From: Bradyrhizobium sp. BRP22 | GTDB lineage: Bacteria > Pseudomonadota > Alphaproteobacteria > Rhizobiales > Xanthobacteraceae | Assembly: GCF_020194175.1 (NCBI RefSeq) | Contig: NZ_JADYVX010000036.1 | Coordinates: forward strand, 1-64,000 | DNA: 64,000 nucleotides | Reading direction: 5' to 3' | Shown: in pieces, positions 34,856 through 43,803 of the stretch | Numbering within the stretch: position 1 is the first letter of the stretch | Layout of the letters: each line of letters begins with the position of its first letter | Program-made: the position numbers and the translations under genes | Notes under the pieces: model-generated | The model's input: only the letters and a program-made list of their open reading frames with translations | The model's database searches: none | What the model was told of the DNA's origin: nothing

Positions 34856-35622
34856 CCGCGGTCCTCCCGCAGACGCCGTCGTTCCAGCTCGATGGGCGGC
34901 GTGCGCTTGTCACCGGCGCTGGGCGTGGCCTTGGCCTGGCAGCGGCGACGGCGCTCGCCCGGGCCGGAGCCGAGGTGACGCTCTGCGCGCGCAGCCGTGG
35001 CGAACTCGAAACGGTGACCGAGGCCATGCGTGCTGAGGAGCTTGCGGCAGACACGCTCGTTCTCGATGTTACTGACATAACGAGCTTCGCGGCGGCAATT
35101 GAAGCGCGGCAGCCTTATCATGTTTTCGTCAACAATGCTGGAACGAATCGCCCGAAGCCGTTCACCGATGTCACGTCCGAGGATTTCGACGTTGTCATGG
35201 GCTTGAATGTGCGGGCGGCGTTCTTTGCGGCACAGGCCGTTTGCCGTCGCATGATCGCCGCCAAGATCGCCGGCTCCATCATTCATATCTCGTCTCAGAT
35301 GGGGCACGTCGGGGGCGAACGCCGTTCGATCTATTGCGCCTCGAAATGGGCGATGGAGGGATTTTCCAAGTCCATGGCCCTTGACCTCGCGCCTCATGGC
35401 ATCCGCGTGAATACATTGTGTCCCACCTTCATCGAGACGCCCATGACGCGCCCGTTTTTCGCGGATGCCACCTTCCGCGCGAACGTCCTTTCCAAGATCA
35501 AGCTGGGACGCATCGGCACTGTCGAGGACGTAATGGGCGCGGTGCTCTTTCTTGCAAGTGACGCTTCGGCATTGATGACCGGCTCTTCGTTGCTGGTCGA
35601 CGGCGGATGGACCGCTGATTAG
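34852..35622 (+). CDS. short-chain dehydrogenase/reductase (SDR)
   Basis: The 256-residue classical SDR has cofactor motif VTGAGRGLGLAAA (residues about 21-33), NNAGT, the catalytic Ser in IIHISSQMGHVGG and Tyr-x3-Lys in YCASKWA. The ATG overlaps the stop of the histidinol dehydrogenase-type gene, so both are coupled. It is the last intact gene of the operon that begins at 24037. Confidence 0.9.
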   Translation: MTAVLPQTPSFQLDGRRALVTGAGRGLGLAAATALARAGAEVTLCARSRGELETVTEAMRAEELAADTLVLDVTDITSFAAAIEARQPYHVFVNNAGTNRPKPFTDVTSEDFDVVMGLNVRAAFFAAQAVCRRMIAAKIAGSIIHISSQMGHVGGERRSIYCASKWAMEGFSKSMALDLAPHGIRVNTLCPTFIETPMTRPFFADATFRANVLSKIKLGRIGTVEDVMGAVLFLASDASALMTGSSLLVDGGWTAD

Positions 35623-35739
35623 TGTGCCCGTTCTTCGTAATGGGTTGGACTCGATCCGACAAGGTGCCAACGTGTCGGTGCCAAGCTGGCGAACAGCGAT
35701 TCGTGGAAGTTGGCCAAGCAGATCCCGATGAACCGAGAA

Positions 35740-36697
35740 TCAGTTTACGCGGCGTTCGCGATTCTCCAAGAATGGCTTGCGCAGCTCGCGCTTTAGCACT
35801 TTGCCAGCGCCGGAAAGCGGCAGAGGCGCCTCGGTGATCTCGATGCTTCGTGGGCATTTGTAGCCCGCGATCAGCGTTCTGGTAAACTCGATCAGCTCGC
35901 CGGCGGAAACATCGACGCCGCTGCGCTTGACCACGACGGCATGGACCTGCTCGCCCCACTGTTCGCTGGGGATGCCGATGACCGCGCATTGCAGCACCGA
36001 GGGATGCTGCGCCAGCGCGTTCTCGATCTCGACCGAATAGACGTTCTCACCACCGGAGATGATCATGTCTTTCAGGCCGTCGACCACATAGATGAACCCT
36101 GGTCCATATAGCCGCCGTCGCCGGTATGCATCCAGCCGTCGACGATGGCGCGCGCGGTCTCCTCCGGCCGTTCCCAATAGCCCATCATCACGTTGTCGCC
36201 TCGCACCACGATCTCGCCGACGTGCCCGAGGGTACGGGCTGGTCGTTCTCGTCGACGACACGTACCTCGCACCCTAGGGTGGCGCGGCCCGCGCCGCGGT
36301 GGCGGCCCTTCCTGCGCCCCTCGCCGATATGTTCCTTCCAGTGCAGAAGCGTCCCGATCGGCGACAGCTCAGTCATACCATAGGCCTGCGTGAACTGAAC
36401 ATGCGGCAGCGCCCGTGCGGCGCGGTCGAGCACCGCCTCGCTGATCGGCGATGCGCCATAGATGATGTTCTTCAGCGAGGACAGGTCATGGTTTCCGATC
36501 GCTGGGTGATCGACCAGCATTTGAATCATTGTCGGCACCAGCAGCACATCAGTGACCCGATGGTTCTGGATCGCGGCCGCGACGGCGTCGGGCGTAAAGC
36601 CCTGGACGATCACATTGGAGCCGCGGGAGAGCAGCAGCGAATACATCGCCGCCCCGTTGGCGAGATGGAACATCGGCGCGGCAAGGATCTCGCTCAT
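35740..36697 (-). pseudogene. AMP-forming acyl-CoA synthetase, truncated and twice frameshifted
   Basis: The middle and C-terminal parts of an acyl/aryl-CoA ligase can be read in three frames. The first (from 36697) has APMFHLANGAAMYSLLL, YGASPISEAVLDRA and QAYGMTELSPIGT. The second has GEIVVRGDNVMMGYWERP and DGWMHTGDGGYMD. The third has VDGLKDMIISGGENVYSVE and the C-terminal catalytic lysine region LSGAGKVLKRELR. Frame breaks lie near 36230 and 36105. The N-terminal 170 or so residues, including the P-loop, are missing, and the next sequence belongs to a permease fragment on the other strand. Confidence 0.85.
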
Positions 36698-36698
36698 C

Positions 36699-36795
36699 TC
36701 ATGATCGGCCTCGTTGTTCTTGCCGCGGCCGTCGCACTCCCGTTCTATGTCGACAGCCGCTACGTTATCGGCCAGGTCACGTTCGGCCTGTTCCC
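36699..36795 (+). pseudogene. LivM-type permease N-terminal fragment
   Basis: About 30 residues, MIGLVVLAAAVALPFY then VDSRYVIGQVTFGLF, match the first transmembrane region of LivM-like permeases. The frame then loses similarity. It abuts the truncated CoA ligase in opposite orientation, which marks a deletion or inversion junction. Read on the minus strand the same bases give no recognised protein. Confidence 0.45.
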
Positions 36796-36852
36796 TGCTC
36801 CTGAGCGCTGGCCGCTATACGATTCCTGCGCTGCAACGTGAGTAGCTGACTG

Positions 36853-37085
36853 ATGCCTGTTCTCTCCCCCGCCAAGCACGAGCACTTTGCCCAAGAGCTA
36901 TTAAGGGCCAAACCGCCCATGAAGCGTACCGTCCTGCCGGCTATCGGGCGAACCGTGGGGACGCTGCGACATGTAAAGCAAGACGAAGCATCCAAGACAG
37001 CGTCAAGCAGGAAGGCAACCGGCATCGAGCTCGCGCAAGAAATGCGGCGGGCTTTGTAAGCAAGGCGATTGGGCGATCTAACTGA
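36853..37085 (+). pseudogene. phage terminase small-subunit-like fragment, frameshifted
   Basis: From ATG 36853 the frame gives MPVLSPAKHEHFAQELL. After a slip near 36900 another frame gives KGQTAHEAYRPAGYRANRGDAA, with CKARRSIQDSVKQE following. This combined order resembles the N-terminal DNA-binding part of small terminase proteins of temperate phages and gene transfer agents. It is separate from the other prophage scraps at 60.8-62.8 kb. Confidence 0.6.
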
Positions 37086-37274
37086 TCCCGCTGGATGAGC
37101 TCGCTGGCGCGCATGCGGTCGAACCCGCGCGGCTGGGCCCCAAATATGCAGTGGGCGAAGAAGATTTTTTTCTCCAACCCGGCTAAGTAGCTCATGACTG
37201 CGCAGAACTCACGAGCAGGTTCCGACTTGGCAAGCTGAACTCCGATGTGGACCACCACCTGCTGGAGAGCCTGA

Positions 37275-37299
37275 GGAACGTTCCTCACTGGGACTGGTT
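37275..37299 (+). promoter_or_regulatory. EcfG-like promoter variant GGAAC-N16-GGTT
   Basis: GGAAC (37275-37279) and GGTT (37296-37299) are separated by 16 bases. The alphaproteobacterial EcfG consensus is GGAAC-N16/17-CGTT, so the -10 half has one mismatch. Only eight bases separate it from the ATG of the DUF1003 gene, which implies a leaderless or nearly leaderless transcript. Confidence 0.4.
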
Positions 37300-37307
37300 G
37301 CCTTGGG

Positions 37308-37871
37308 ATGAATAAGCCTTTAGCGCCTCATCCCGAAGCTCCTCCCGGGCTGACACCGGCCCTTGAGCGCAACATCCAAGCGTTAGTCGAGAGACAAAGG
37401 CGCGAGCAGTCAGACGCTTCTATCCAGCAAAAGGTTGCGGATGCGATAACCGCATTTACCGGCAGCATGACCTTCGTCTACCTGCATCTCGCAGTTTTCG
37501 GCGTTTGGATCGCGGCGAGTCTTCACTGGATACCGGGCTTGCCCGCTTAGGACGAGAGCTTCGTAGTGCTTGCCATGGTCGCATCGGTTGAAGCAACCTT
37601 TCTCTCAACCTTTGTACTGATTTCACAAAATCGCTTGGCGGCTGATGCTGACAAGCGGGCTGAATTGGATCTCCAGATCAGCCTGCTCAGCGAACACGAG
37701 ATTGCAAAAATCGTCGGACTCGTGAATGAGATGGCAGCGAAATTGAACATAGTTGCTGGCGAACAGGCAGAGCTTCACGAGGCTGCGTCGGATATTGCGC
37801 CAGAGCGAGTTCTCGATAAAATCGAAGAGACGAGAACCACGGCGGCGGCATTTAGTTCGGGGGCAGGTTAA
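37308..37871 (+). pseudogene. DUF1003 membrane protein with in-frame TAG
   Basis: One frame runs through the whole gene, interrupted only by TAG at 37548-37550. Upstream it reads TPALERNIQALVERQRREQ and the first membrane segment ITAFTGSMTFVYLHLAVFG, with HWIPGLP. Downstream it continues DESFVVLAMVASVEATFLST and a charged tail ELDLQISLLSEHEIAKIV. DUF1003 proteins have two membrane helices separated by exactly such a loop, and Trp is expected at the stop position, so TGG to TAG is the simplest explanation. The stop falls between the two membrane segments, so the truncated product would lack the second. Confidence 0.85.
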
Positions 37872-37962
37872 AGTCACATTCTGAGCCCGATCCCGATTCA
37901 ATGTCGGCAGTATCCCACCGACGCTGCGACAACTCGAGACCGCTCGGGGTCGGACCAGACAT

Positions 37963-39300
37963 TCAGCGCGCCACGAAACGGGCCAGGAAAAGCGCTGCCG
38001 TCGCGGCGATCAGCGCCGGAATGGCGGCTACCGCGAACAGCGACTGTGCTTCCATGTTACGGGCAAGCATCACGCCGCCAATCATTGGCCCGACGATCGA
38101 ACCTATGCGGCCGATGCCGAGTGCCCAGCCCACACCCGTCGACCTGATCGCCGTCGGATAAAACGTTGCAGTCAGAGCATTCGAGGCGATCTGCCCGCCG
38201 ACGATGCAGAACCCGGCAGAAAAGATCGCGGCGGTGGCGAGGCTTGTCGAATGACTGGTCAAACCGATCGCCGCCACCGCGGCCGCGCCACACAGGTAGG
38301 TGAGCGCGAGCGCGCGGAACGAGAAGCGGTCGATAAAGTGGCCCAGCGCGAAGGTGCCGATCACGCCACCGACCTGCAGCATCGCCCCGATCGCGGCGGC
38401 CGCCGACACCGATAGGCCGAGATCGTTAAGCACCGTCGGCAGCCAGTTTGAGAGAAGATAGAGATCGAGCAGGCTCATGAAGAATACGATCCAGAGCAGC
38501 AACGTGACGGCACTTCGCTGCTCCGTGAAAAGATGGACAACCGGCAGGCCGGACAATTTCGGCTCCTGTACCGCAAAGCGGACGTCGCTCCCAAGATTCG
38601 CGTCCCGCGTGATACGCCGCAACAGCCCGGCGACCTCGCGATCGCGCCCGCCTGCCAGTGCAAGATAGCGGATCGATTCCGGCAGCGCGTACAGAAGAAC
38701 TGGAACGAGCAGGAGCGGCGCGATGCCGCCGACCAGAAACACCGAGCGCCAGCCAAAAGCGGGAATCAACGCAGCCGCGAGCAAGCCGCCGAGCGCGGCG
38801 CCGATCGAAAATCCGGCAAACATCGCCATCACCATGGTCGCTCGACGGCGGTGCGGGCTAAACTCGGAGGTCACTGCAACCGCGTTTGGCATCGCGCCGC
38901 CGAGCCCGACACCGGTGAGGAAACGGAGCGCCATTAGCCAAGTGGCATCCTGAGCCTGCATGGTGAGCAGGCTTCCGATACCGAATGCAGCCGTGCTGAC
39001 CACGATGATCCGCTTGCGCCCGATCCGATCGGCGAGCGGGCCAAAAATCAAGGCACCGAGCATCAGGCCAAATAGCCCGGCGCTGAACACTGGTCCCAGC
39101 GCACCGCGCGGCAGCTTCCATTCTTGCGCCAGGGCGGGCGCAACGTATCCGATGGCCTGCGTGTCGAAGCCGTCGATAAAGAGCACCGCCGCACAGATCA
39201 GCAGCACCTGAATCTGAAATGTGCCGACCGGCTGTCGGTCGATGTAGCTGGGGACATCGACGACCATCAGTTTGGAGTCCTCCTTCACGCCGATTGCCAT
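37963..39300 (-). CDS. MFS transporter, aromatic acid:H+ symporter (AAHS) type
   Basis: The 445-residue protein has twelve predicted membrane segments. The start ATG 39300 is preceded by AGGAGG. Conserved features are DGFDTQAIGYVAPAL in helix 1, which is typical of AAHS permeases such as PcaK and BenK, the loop motif GPLADRIGRKR, and the helix 5 region. It is divergent from the IclR gene across an intergenic region carrying an inverted-repeat operator, so it is probably controlled by that regulator. Expected substrate: an aromatic acid used by the downstream monooxygenases. Confidence 0.88.
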   Translation of the reverse strand: MAIGVKEDSKLMVVDVPSYIDRQPVGTFQIQVLLICAAVLFIDGFDTQAIGYVAPALAQEWKLPRGALGPVFSAGLFGLMLGALIFGPLADRIGRKRIIVVSTAAFGIGSLLTMQAQDATWLMALRFLTGVGLGGAMPNAVAVTSEFSPHRRRATMVMAMFAGFSIGAALGGLLAAALIPAFGWRSVFLVGGIAPLLLVPVLLYALPESIRYLALAGGRDREVAGLLRRITRDANLGSDVRFAVQEPKLSGLPVVHLFTEQRSAVTLLLWIVFFMSLLDLYLLSNWLPTVLNDLGLSVSAAAAIGAMLQVGGVIGTFALGHFIDRFSFRALALTYLCGAAAVAAIGLTSHSTSLATAAIFSAGFCIVGGQIASNALTATFYPTAIRSTGVGWALGIGRIGSIVGPMIGGVMLARNMEAQSLFAVAAIPALIAATAALFLARFVAR

Positions 39301-39350
39301 GGTGCGATTTCCTCCTGGCGGATCCAAATGCCCCGCCATCTTCTATCTTA

Positions 39351-39371
39351 AAATCTCTTATAGTGAGATTA
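39351..39371. promoter_or_regulatory. IclR operator 1 (AAATCTC-N7-GAGATTA)
   Basis: An inverted repeat with arms AATCTC and GAGATT separated by seven bases lies 51 bp upstream of the MFS gene start and 88 bp before the IclR gene. It matches the 21-bp site at 40212-40232 at most positions. The two copies flank the IclR gene. Confidence 0.65.
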
Positions 39372-39458
39372 TGTCGAGGACAAACCTGCGGTGATGTCCA
39401 GTTCCCGGAAACGCGGGACCGCGGTACAGGACGGGCCGACATTGGAACGGATTGACAG

Positions 39459-40211
39459 GTGGAGAAGAGAAACAGCCAAGACCGGGTCCTCGCTGTGCTG
39501 GAACTGTTCAGCGAAACGCGCCCGCTCTGGACGCCCGACGAACTCATGGGAGAGCTGGGCTATACGCGTCCGACCCTCTATCGCTATCTCAAGAGCCTAA
39601 GAGAAAGCGGGCTGCTCATGTCCGTCCGCGGTGGCCGCTTCGCTCTCGGACCGAAAGTCGTCGAGATGGACTATCTGAGCCGGCGCTCCGACCCGCTTGT
39701 CGCCGTCGCAGCACCGTATCTGGAGCGTCTTACGGTGGCGCGTCCCTGTACTGCTCTGATTGTCCGCTGGTACGGCGGCAAAATGCTCTGCGTTGCTTCG
39801 CAATCGTCGGCACCCAATCCAGTCAGCAGTTATCTGCGGGGTCGACCAATGCCAATGGGTCGCGGTGCGATTGCCCGCTCCATCATGGCGTTCCTCCCGA
39901 AACGTAACCTGTCCCCGTTGCTTGCCCGTTACGCCGACGATCTTCGCAGTGTCGGGGTCGGTGCGACAGCCGAGGAAGTCGCGGTGGTGCTGAAGCGCAT
40001 CCGGCGAGCAGGGGTCGCAGTCGCCTTCGGCGAAGTAACGCCCGGGGCTATTGGCATTGCTGCTCCTATCCTTGATGCAAACTATCCAGTCGCGAGTCTC
40101 TGTCTCACGATCGCGGGGCAACATGCGAATGGCGGTCTGATTGATCGGATCAGCATGGAGGTGCGGGAAACGGCCCGGTTGATCTCCGCCGAGGCTTTTG
40201 ATGTTGCATAG
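39459..40211 (+). CDS. IclR-family transcriptional regulator
   Basis: The 250-residue protein starts at GTG 39459. The winged helix-turn-helix is at residues 5-60 (RVLAVLELFSETRPLWT, then RPTLYRYLKSLRESGLL). The effector domain follows from about residue 70, with CTALIVRWYGGKMLC and a GAIGIAAPILDANYPVASL segment typical of PcaR/PobR-like IclR proteins. It sits between a divergent MFS permease and a plus-strand monooxygenase operon, each with a matching operator. No competing regulator lies within this block. Confidence 0.88.
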   Translation: MEKRNSQDRVLAVLELFSETRPLWTPDELMGELGYTRPTLYRYLKSLRESGLLMSVRGGRFALGPKVVEMDYLSRRSDPLVAVAAPYLERLTVARPCTALIVRWYGGKMLCVASQSSAPNPVSSYLRGRPMPMGRGAIARSIMAFLPKRNLSPLLARYADDLRSVGVGATAEEVAVVLKRIRRAGVAVAFGEVTPGAIGIAAPILDANYPVASLCLTIAGQHANGGLIDRISMEVRETARLISAEAFDVA

Positions 40212-40232
40212 AAATCTCATATGATGAGATTT
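40212..40232. promoter_or_regulatory. IclR operator 2 (AAATCTC-N7-GAGATTT)
   Basis: The perfect palindrome has arms AAATCTCAT and ATGAGATTT around a three-base centre. It begins immediately after the IclR stop codon and is 90 bp upstream of the first FAD monooxygenase. Its shared half-sites with 39351-39371 identify the two as one operator class. Confidence 0.7.
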
Positions 40233-40321
40233 TCTCTTGACTGAGGTGAGGCGGGCGGCATTGAATAATGGTCTCCGGTGCAACCGGAGTCGGATCGATT
40301 AGGAGGTGAGGGTGGCCCCGG

Positions 40322-41917
40322 ATGCCGAGTTCAGTTGACATTGTTCCGGTAGCAATCATCGGCGGAGGACCCGTCGGGATCGGGCTTGCGATCGATCTCG
40401 GTCTAAGGGGCATCAACTGCATCGTTGTAGAACGCTACAACGAGCCGCAGCCGATTCCGAAAGGACAGAATCTCACACAGCGTACACTCGAGCATTTCCA
40501 TTTCTGGGGTGCCGAAAAGGAATTGCGCGCCGCCCGAACGATACCGAAAGATTACGGCATCGGCGGCATGACCAGCTATGGCAGCTTGCTGAGCGGTTAC
40601 CGGTACGACTGGCTGCAGCGCGAACTCGTGCGGCCGTTCTATTTCTGTGACAATGAGCGCCTGCCGCAATACGCCACCGAGGCGGTGTTGCGCCGAAGGG
40701 CCGCTCAGATCCCGGCCATCGATAGCTTGTATGGCTGGACCTGTGAGAGGATTCATCCCGACGAAGATGGGGTGAATATCGAAATCGCCAATCGCGACGG
40801 AATCAGGCGAAGCTTGCGCGCTGACTACGTGGTCGGTTGCGACGGAAATCGATCGCTCGTGCGCGATCAGGCGGGCATTCGCCAGACCGCTTCCGACCAT
40901 GACCGCATGATGGTGTTGCTCGTATTCCGTTCGAGCGGGCTTCACCGACTGCTTGAGCGCTACCCCGGAAAATCGTTCTATAACGTGCTGCATGCGGAAC
41001 TTGACGGCTACTGGAAATTCTTCGGCCGCGTGGATCTCGGCACCACGTGGTTCTTCCATGCGCCCGTTCCCGGCGACACCACGCGCGACAATTTCGACTT
41101 CCGCCGCCTCCTGCACGAGGCGGCCGGAGCCGAGTTCGACATCGAGTTCGATCATATCGGTTTTTGGGACCTGCGCTTTGCGCTGGCCGACAGCTATCGC
41201 GCAGGCCGCGTCTTCGTCGCCGGCGACGCGGCGCACAGCCACCCCCCTTACGGCGGCTACGGGATCAACAGCGGCCTGGAAGATGCCATCAACCTCTCCT
41301 GGAAGCTCGCGGCCACTCTGCAGGGCTGGGGCGGCTCCGGCCTGCTCGACAGCTATGACGCGGAGCGACGGCCGGTCTTCGCCTCGACCGCCCGCGATTT
41401 CATTGAGAAGGCGATCTTCGATGATCGCGATTTCCTTCGCCGGCATAATCCATCCGTCGACCGCGCCGACTTCGAAGCGGCCTGGCAGGCGCGACAGTCC
41501 GGCGCGCGCGCCGAGGTCAACGCGTTTGAGCCGAATTATGAGGGCTCGCCGATCGTGTTTGGGCCGCCGGGTACCGTGAGCAGTGCGATCGGCTCCCATA
41601 GTTACGCGGCCCGCGCTGGCCACCATCTCAGCCCGCAGCCTCTATCCTCGCGCAAGAACATCTACGAAGAACTCGGCAGCGGCTTCACGCTGCTTGATCT
41701 GGGCTCGCCGAACGGTGTTGCGCAGGAATTCCAGCGTGCAGCCGACAGGCTGCGTCTTCCGCTCAAGGTGATCCAGGACAGCCGTGCCGACGGCCGGGAG
41801 CGTTACGACGCCTCGCTCGTGCTGGTCCGTCCCGATCAGTTCGTTGCCTGGGCGTCCAACCAGGCGATCGGCGATCCGGCGGATATCCTGCGACGCGGTG
41901 TGGGTGGCGATCCGTGA
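40322..41917 (+). CDS. FAD-dependent aromatic monooxygenase (PheA/TfdB-like group A)
   Basis: The 531-residue flavoprotein has the Rossmann motif VAIIGGGPVGIGLAIDL, the DG motif VVGCDGNRSLVRD, and the GD motif VFVAGDAAHSHPP followed by YGGYGINSGLEDAINLSWKL. A thioredoxin-like C-terminal domain similar to phenol hydroxylases ends the protein. It hydroxylates an aromatic ring with NAD(P)H and oxygen. AGGAGGT lies upstream, although the spacing to ATG 40322 is about 14 bases, so an upstream GTG (40312) is conceivable. Confidence 0.88.
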   Translation: MPSSVDIVPVAIIGGGPVGIGLAIDLGLRGINCIVVERYNEPQPIPKGQNLTQRTLEHFHFWGAEKELRAARTIPKDYGIGGMTSYGSLLSGYRYDWLQRELVRPFYFCDNERLPQYATEAVLRRRAAQIPAIDSLYGWTCERIHPDEDGVNIEIANRDGIRRSLRADYVVGCDGNRSLVRDQAGIRQTASDHDRMMVLLVFRSSGLHRLLERYPGKSFYNVLHAELDGYWKFFGRVDLGTTWFFHAPVPGDTTRDNFDFRRLLHEAAGAEFDIEFDHIGFWDLRFALADSYRAGRVFVAGDAAHSHPPYGGYGINSGLEDAINLSWKLAATLQGWGGSGLLDSYDAERRPVFASTARDFIEKAIFDDRDFLRRHNPSVDRADFEAAWQARQSGARAEVNAFEPNYEGSPIVFGPPGTVSSAIGSHSYAARAGHHLSPQPLSSRKNIYEELGSGFTLLDLGSPNGVAQEFQRAADRLRLPLKVIQDSRADGRERYDASLVLVRPDQFVAWASNQAIGDPADILRRGVGGDP

Positions 41918-41991
41918 AGCCGGAACGCCTCCAGCTCAGAACAAGAAACTGAAAAGCCGGAACCGGCAGGGAAACGTCAGGGAACTAGGGC

Positions 41992-43803
41992 ATGAGCTCT
42001 TACAGCACTGCGCATTATTTCCTCGAAGGTCTCGTGGACCTCGGAGTAGAATATATCTTCGCCAATCTCGGGACCGACCATGTGTCCCTGATTGAGGAAA
42101 TCGCGCGCTGGGACAAGCAGGGCCGCAAGCGTCCGCAGATTATTCTCTGTCCGCATGAGATCGTCGCGGTCCACATGGCAGGTGGTTACGCACTCGCGAC
42201 CGGGAAGGGGCAGGCCGTTTTCGTTCATGTCGACGCTGGCACTGCAAATGCGTGCATGGCGATCCAGAACTTGTTTCGCCACCGTTTGCCCGTGATGCTG
42301 TTCGCCGGCCGCGCGCCCTACACGTTGCACGGCGAACTGCCGGGCTCGCGCGATACCTATGTGCATTTCGTGCAGGATCCCTTCGACATTGCAAGCATCG
42401 TGCGTCCCTATGTGAAATGGGAGTACTCGCTGCCGTCGGGAATCGTGGTCAAGGAGGCTCTGGCGCGTGCCGGCGCTTTCATGCACAGCGATCCTCCCGG
42501 ACCGGTCTACATGATGCTGCCGCGCGAGACCCTCGCGGAGACGTGGGATGAGAGGCGGATGCCCGCCTACGACCCCGCCCGCTACGGCTGCGTTCGGTCC
42601 GGGGGTATCGATCAGGCAAGAGTGGAGGCCGTCGCCGATCGGCTGATGGCCGCCGACAACCCAATCGCGCTGACAGCCTATCTCGGTCGCAAGTCAGAGG
42701 CGGTTGCCGTGCTCGATCGGTTGGCGCAAACCTGTGGCATCGGCGTTGCCGAATTCAATTCAATCGATCTCAATATTCCGCAGGACTCGCCCTGCTTTGC
42801 TGGCTTCGATCCTCTGCCCCTGCTGGAGCAGGCGGATCTCGGGCTTCTGCTGGACACTGATGTCCCATTCGTTCCGCAGTACGCCAAGCGGATCGAAGCG
42901 ATCCGGTGGATCCAGATCGACATCGATCCCCTGAAATCCGACTTTCCGATGTGGGGCTTTCCAACCGACATGAGGATTCAGGGCGACTGCGCGACCGTTC
43001 TGCAGCAGGTTCTCGACGTCGTCGAGGCGCGCGCTGACGACAGCTATCGCCGGCGGGTCGCTGAGCGCATCGCGAGTTGGGATGGGGCGCGTGAGGCCGC
43101 CGCGAAACGCCGCGCCGCGGCTGGCGCCAACAAAGGCGGTTCGGGTGCGCTCAATCCCAGCTATCTGTTTGCTGTCCTGAATGGCAAGCTGGCGCAAGAC
43201 GACATCATTCTCAACGAGGCGATCCGCAACGGGCCGATGCTGCAGGAGCAGATTCGCCGCACGCAACCCAGAAGCTATGTGGGGCTCGCCGGCGGGGGCC
43301 TCGGTTTCAGCGGCGGCATGGCGCTGGGATTGAAGCTGGCGCAGCGGCATCGGCGGATCGTGCAGATCATCGGCGACGGCGCTTTTCATTTTTCCTCGCC
43401 CGACGCCGTCTATGCAACCGCGCAGCAATATGAGCTTCCGATCCTGACTGTGGTGCTGGACAACGGCGGTTGGCAGGCCGTGAAATCCGCAGTTCAGCGC
43501 GTTTACCCCACGGGCGTTGCCGCGGAAACCAACTCGTTCCAGTCCAGGCTGAGGTCGGATCGTCAGGGTCAGCAACGGCGTTTCGCCGATGTCGCATGCG
43601 CTTTTGGAGCTCATGGCGAGAGCGTGGTCGAACCCGATGAGCTTGCCGGGGCGATCGATCGGTGCCTGGCGGCGGTGGACGACGGCAGGGCCGCAGTCCT
43701 GCATGTTCACGTCACGCCGCCTTTAGTTCACAACACTGAACAGTGCCGTCGTCACAACAACAAAACAAGACGCGGCAATTGCGAGGGAGAAACGTCACCG
43801 TGA
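41992..43803 (+). CDS. thiamine diphosphate-dependent enzyme (acetolactate synthase-like)
   Basis: The 603-residue protein has the three-domain ThDP fold. The cofactor-activating Glu56 is in LCPHEIVAVHMAGGYA, the central domain spans about 200-330, and the ThDP-Mg motif starts GDGAFHF at residue 461 and ends VVLDNGGW. It is not a standard acetolactate synthase; the closest general functions are 2-oxoacid decarboxylation (benzoylformate type) or carboligation. It lies between two aromatic monooxygenases, so decarboxylation of an aryl 2-oxoacid side chain is a reasonable guess. A region rich in Gln/Arg (SRLRSDRQGQQRRFADVA) precedes the C-terminus. Confidence 0.85.
   Translation: MSSYSTAHYFLEGLVDLGVEYIFANLGTDHVSLIEEIARWDKQGRKRPQIILCPHEIVAVHMAGGYALATGKGQAVFVHVDAGTANACMAIQNLFRHRLPVMLFAGRAPYTLHGELPGSRDTYVHFVQDPFDIASIVRPYVKWEYSLPSGIVVKEALARAGAFMHSDPPGPVYMMLPRETLAETWDERRMPAYDPARYGCVRSGGIDQARVEAVADRLMAADNPIALTAYLGRKSEAVAVLDRLAQTCGIGVAEFNSIDLNIPQDSPCFAGFDPLPLLEQADLGLLLDTDVPFVPQYAKRIEAIRWIQIDIDPLKSDFPMWGFPTDMRIQGDCATVLQQVLDVVEARADDSYRRRVAERIASWDGAREAAAKRRAAAGANKGGSGALNPSYLFAVLNGKLAQDDIILNEAIRNGPMLQEQIRRTQPRSYVGLAGGGLGFSGGMALGLKLAQRHRRIVQIIGDGAFHFSSPDAVYATAQQYELPILTVVLDNGGWQAVKSAVQRVYPTGVAAETNSFQSRLRSDRQGQQRRFADVACAFGAHGESVVEPDELAGAIDRCLAAVDDGRAAVLHVHVTPPLVHNTEQCRRHNNKTRRGNCEGETSP

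Noticed and set aside
36299..36841. Plus-strand open frame of 180 codons
   Set aside because: Most of it is antisense to the CoA ligase remnant; only the last 45 codons look like a real LivM fragment.
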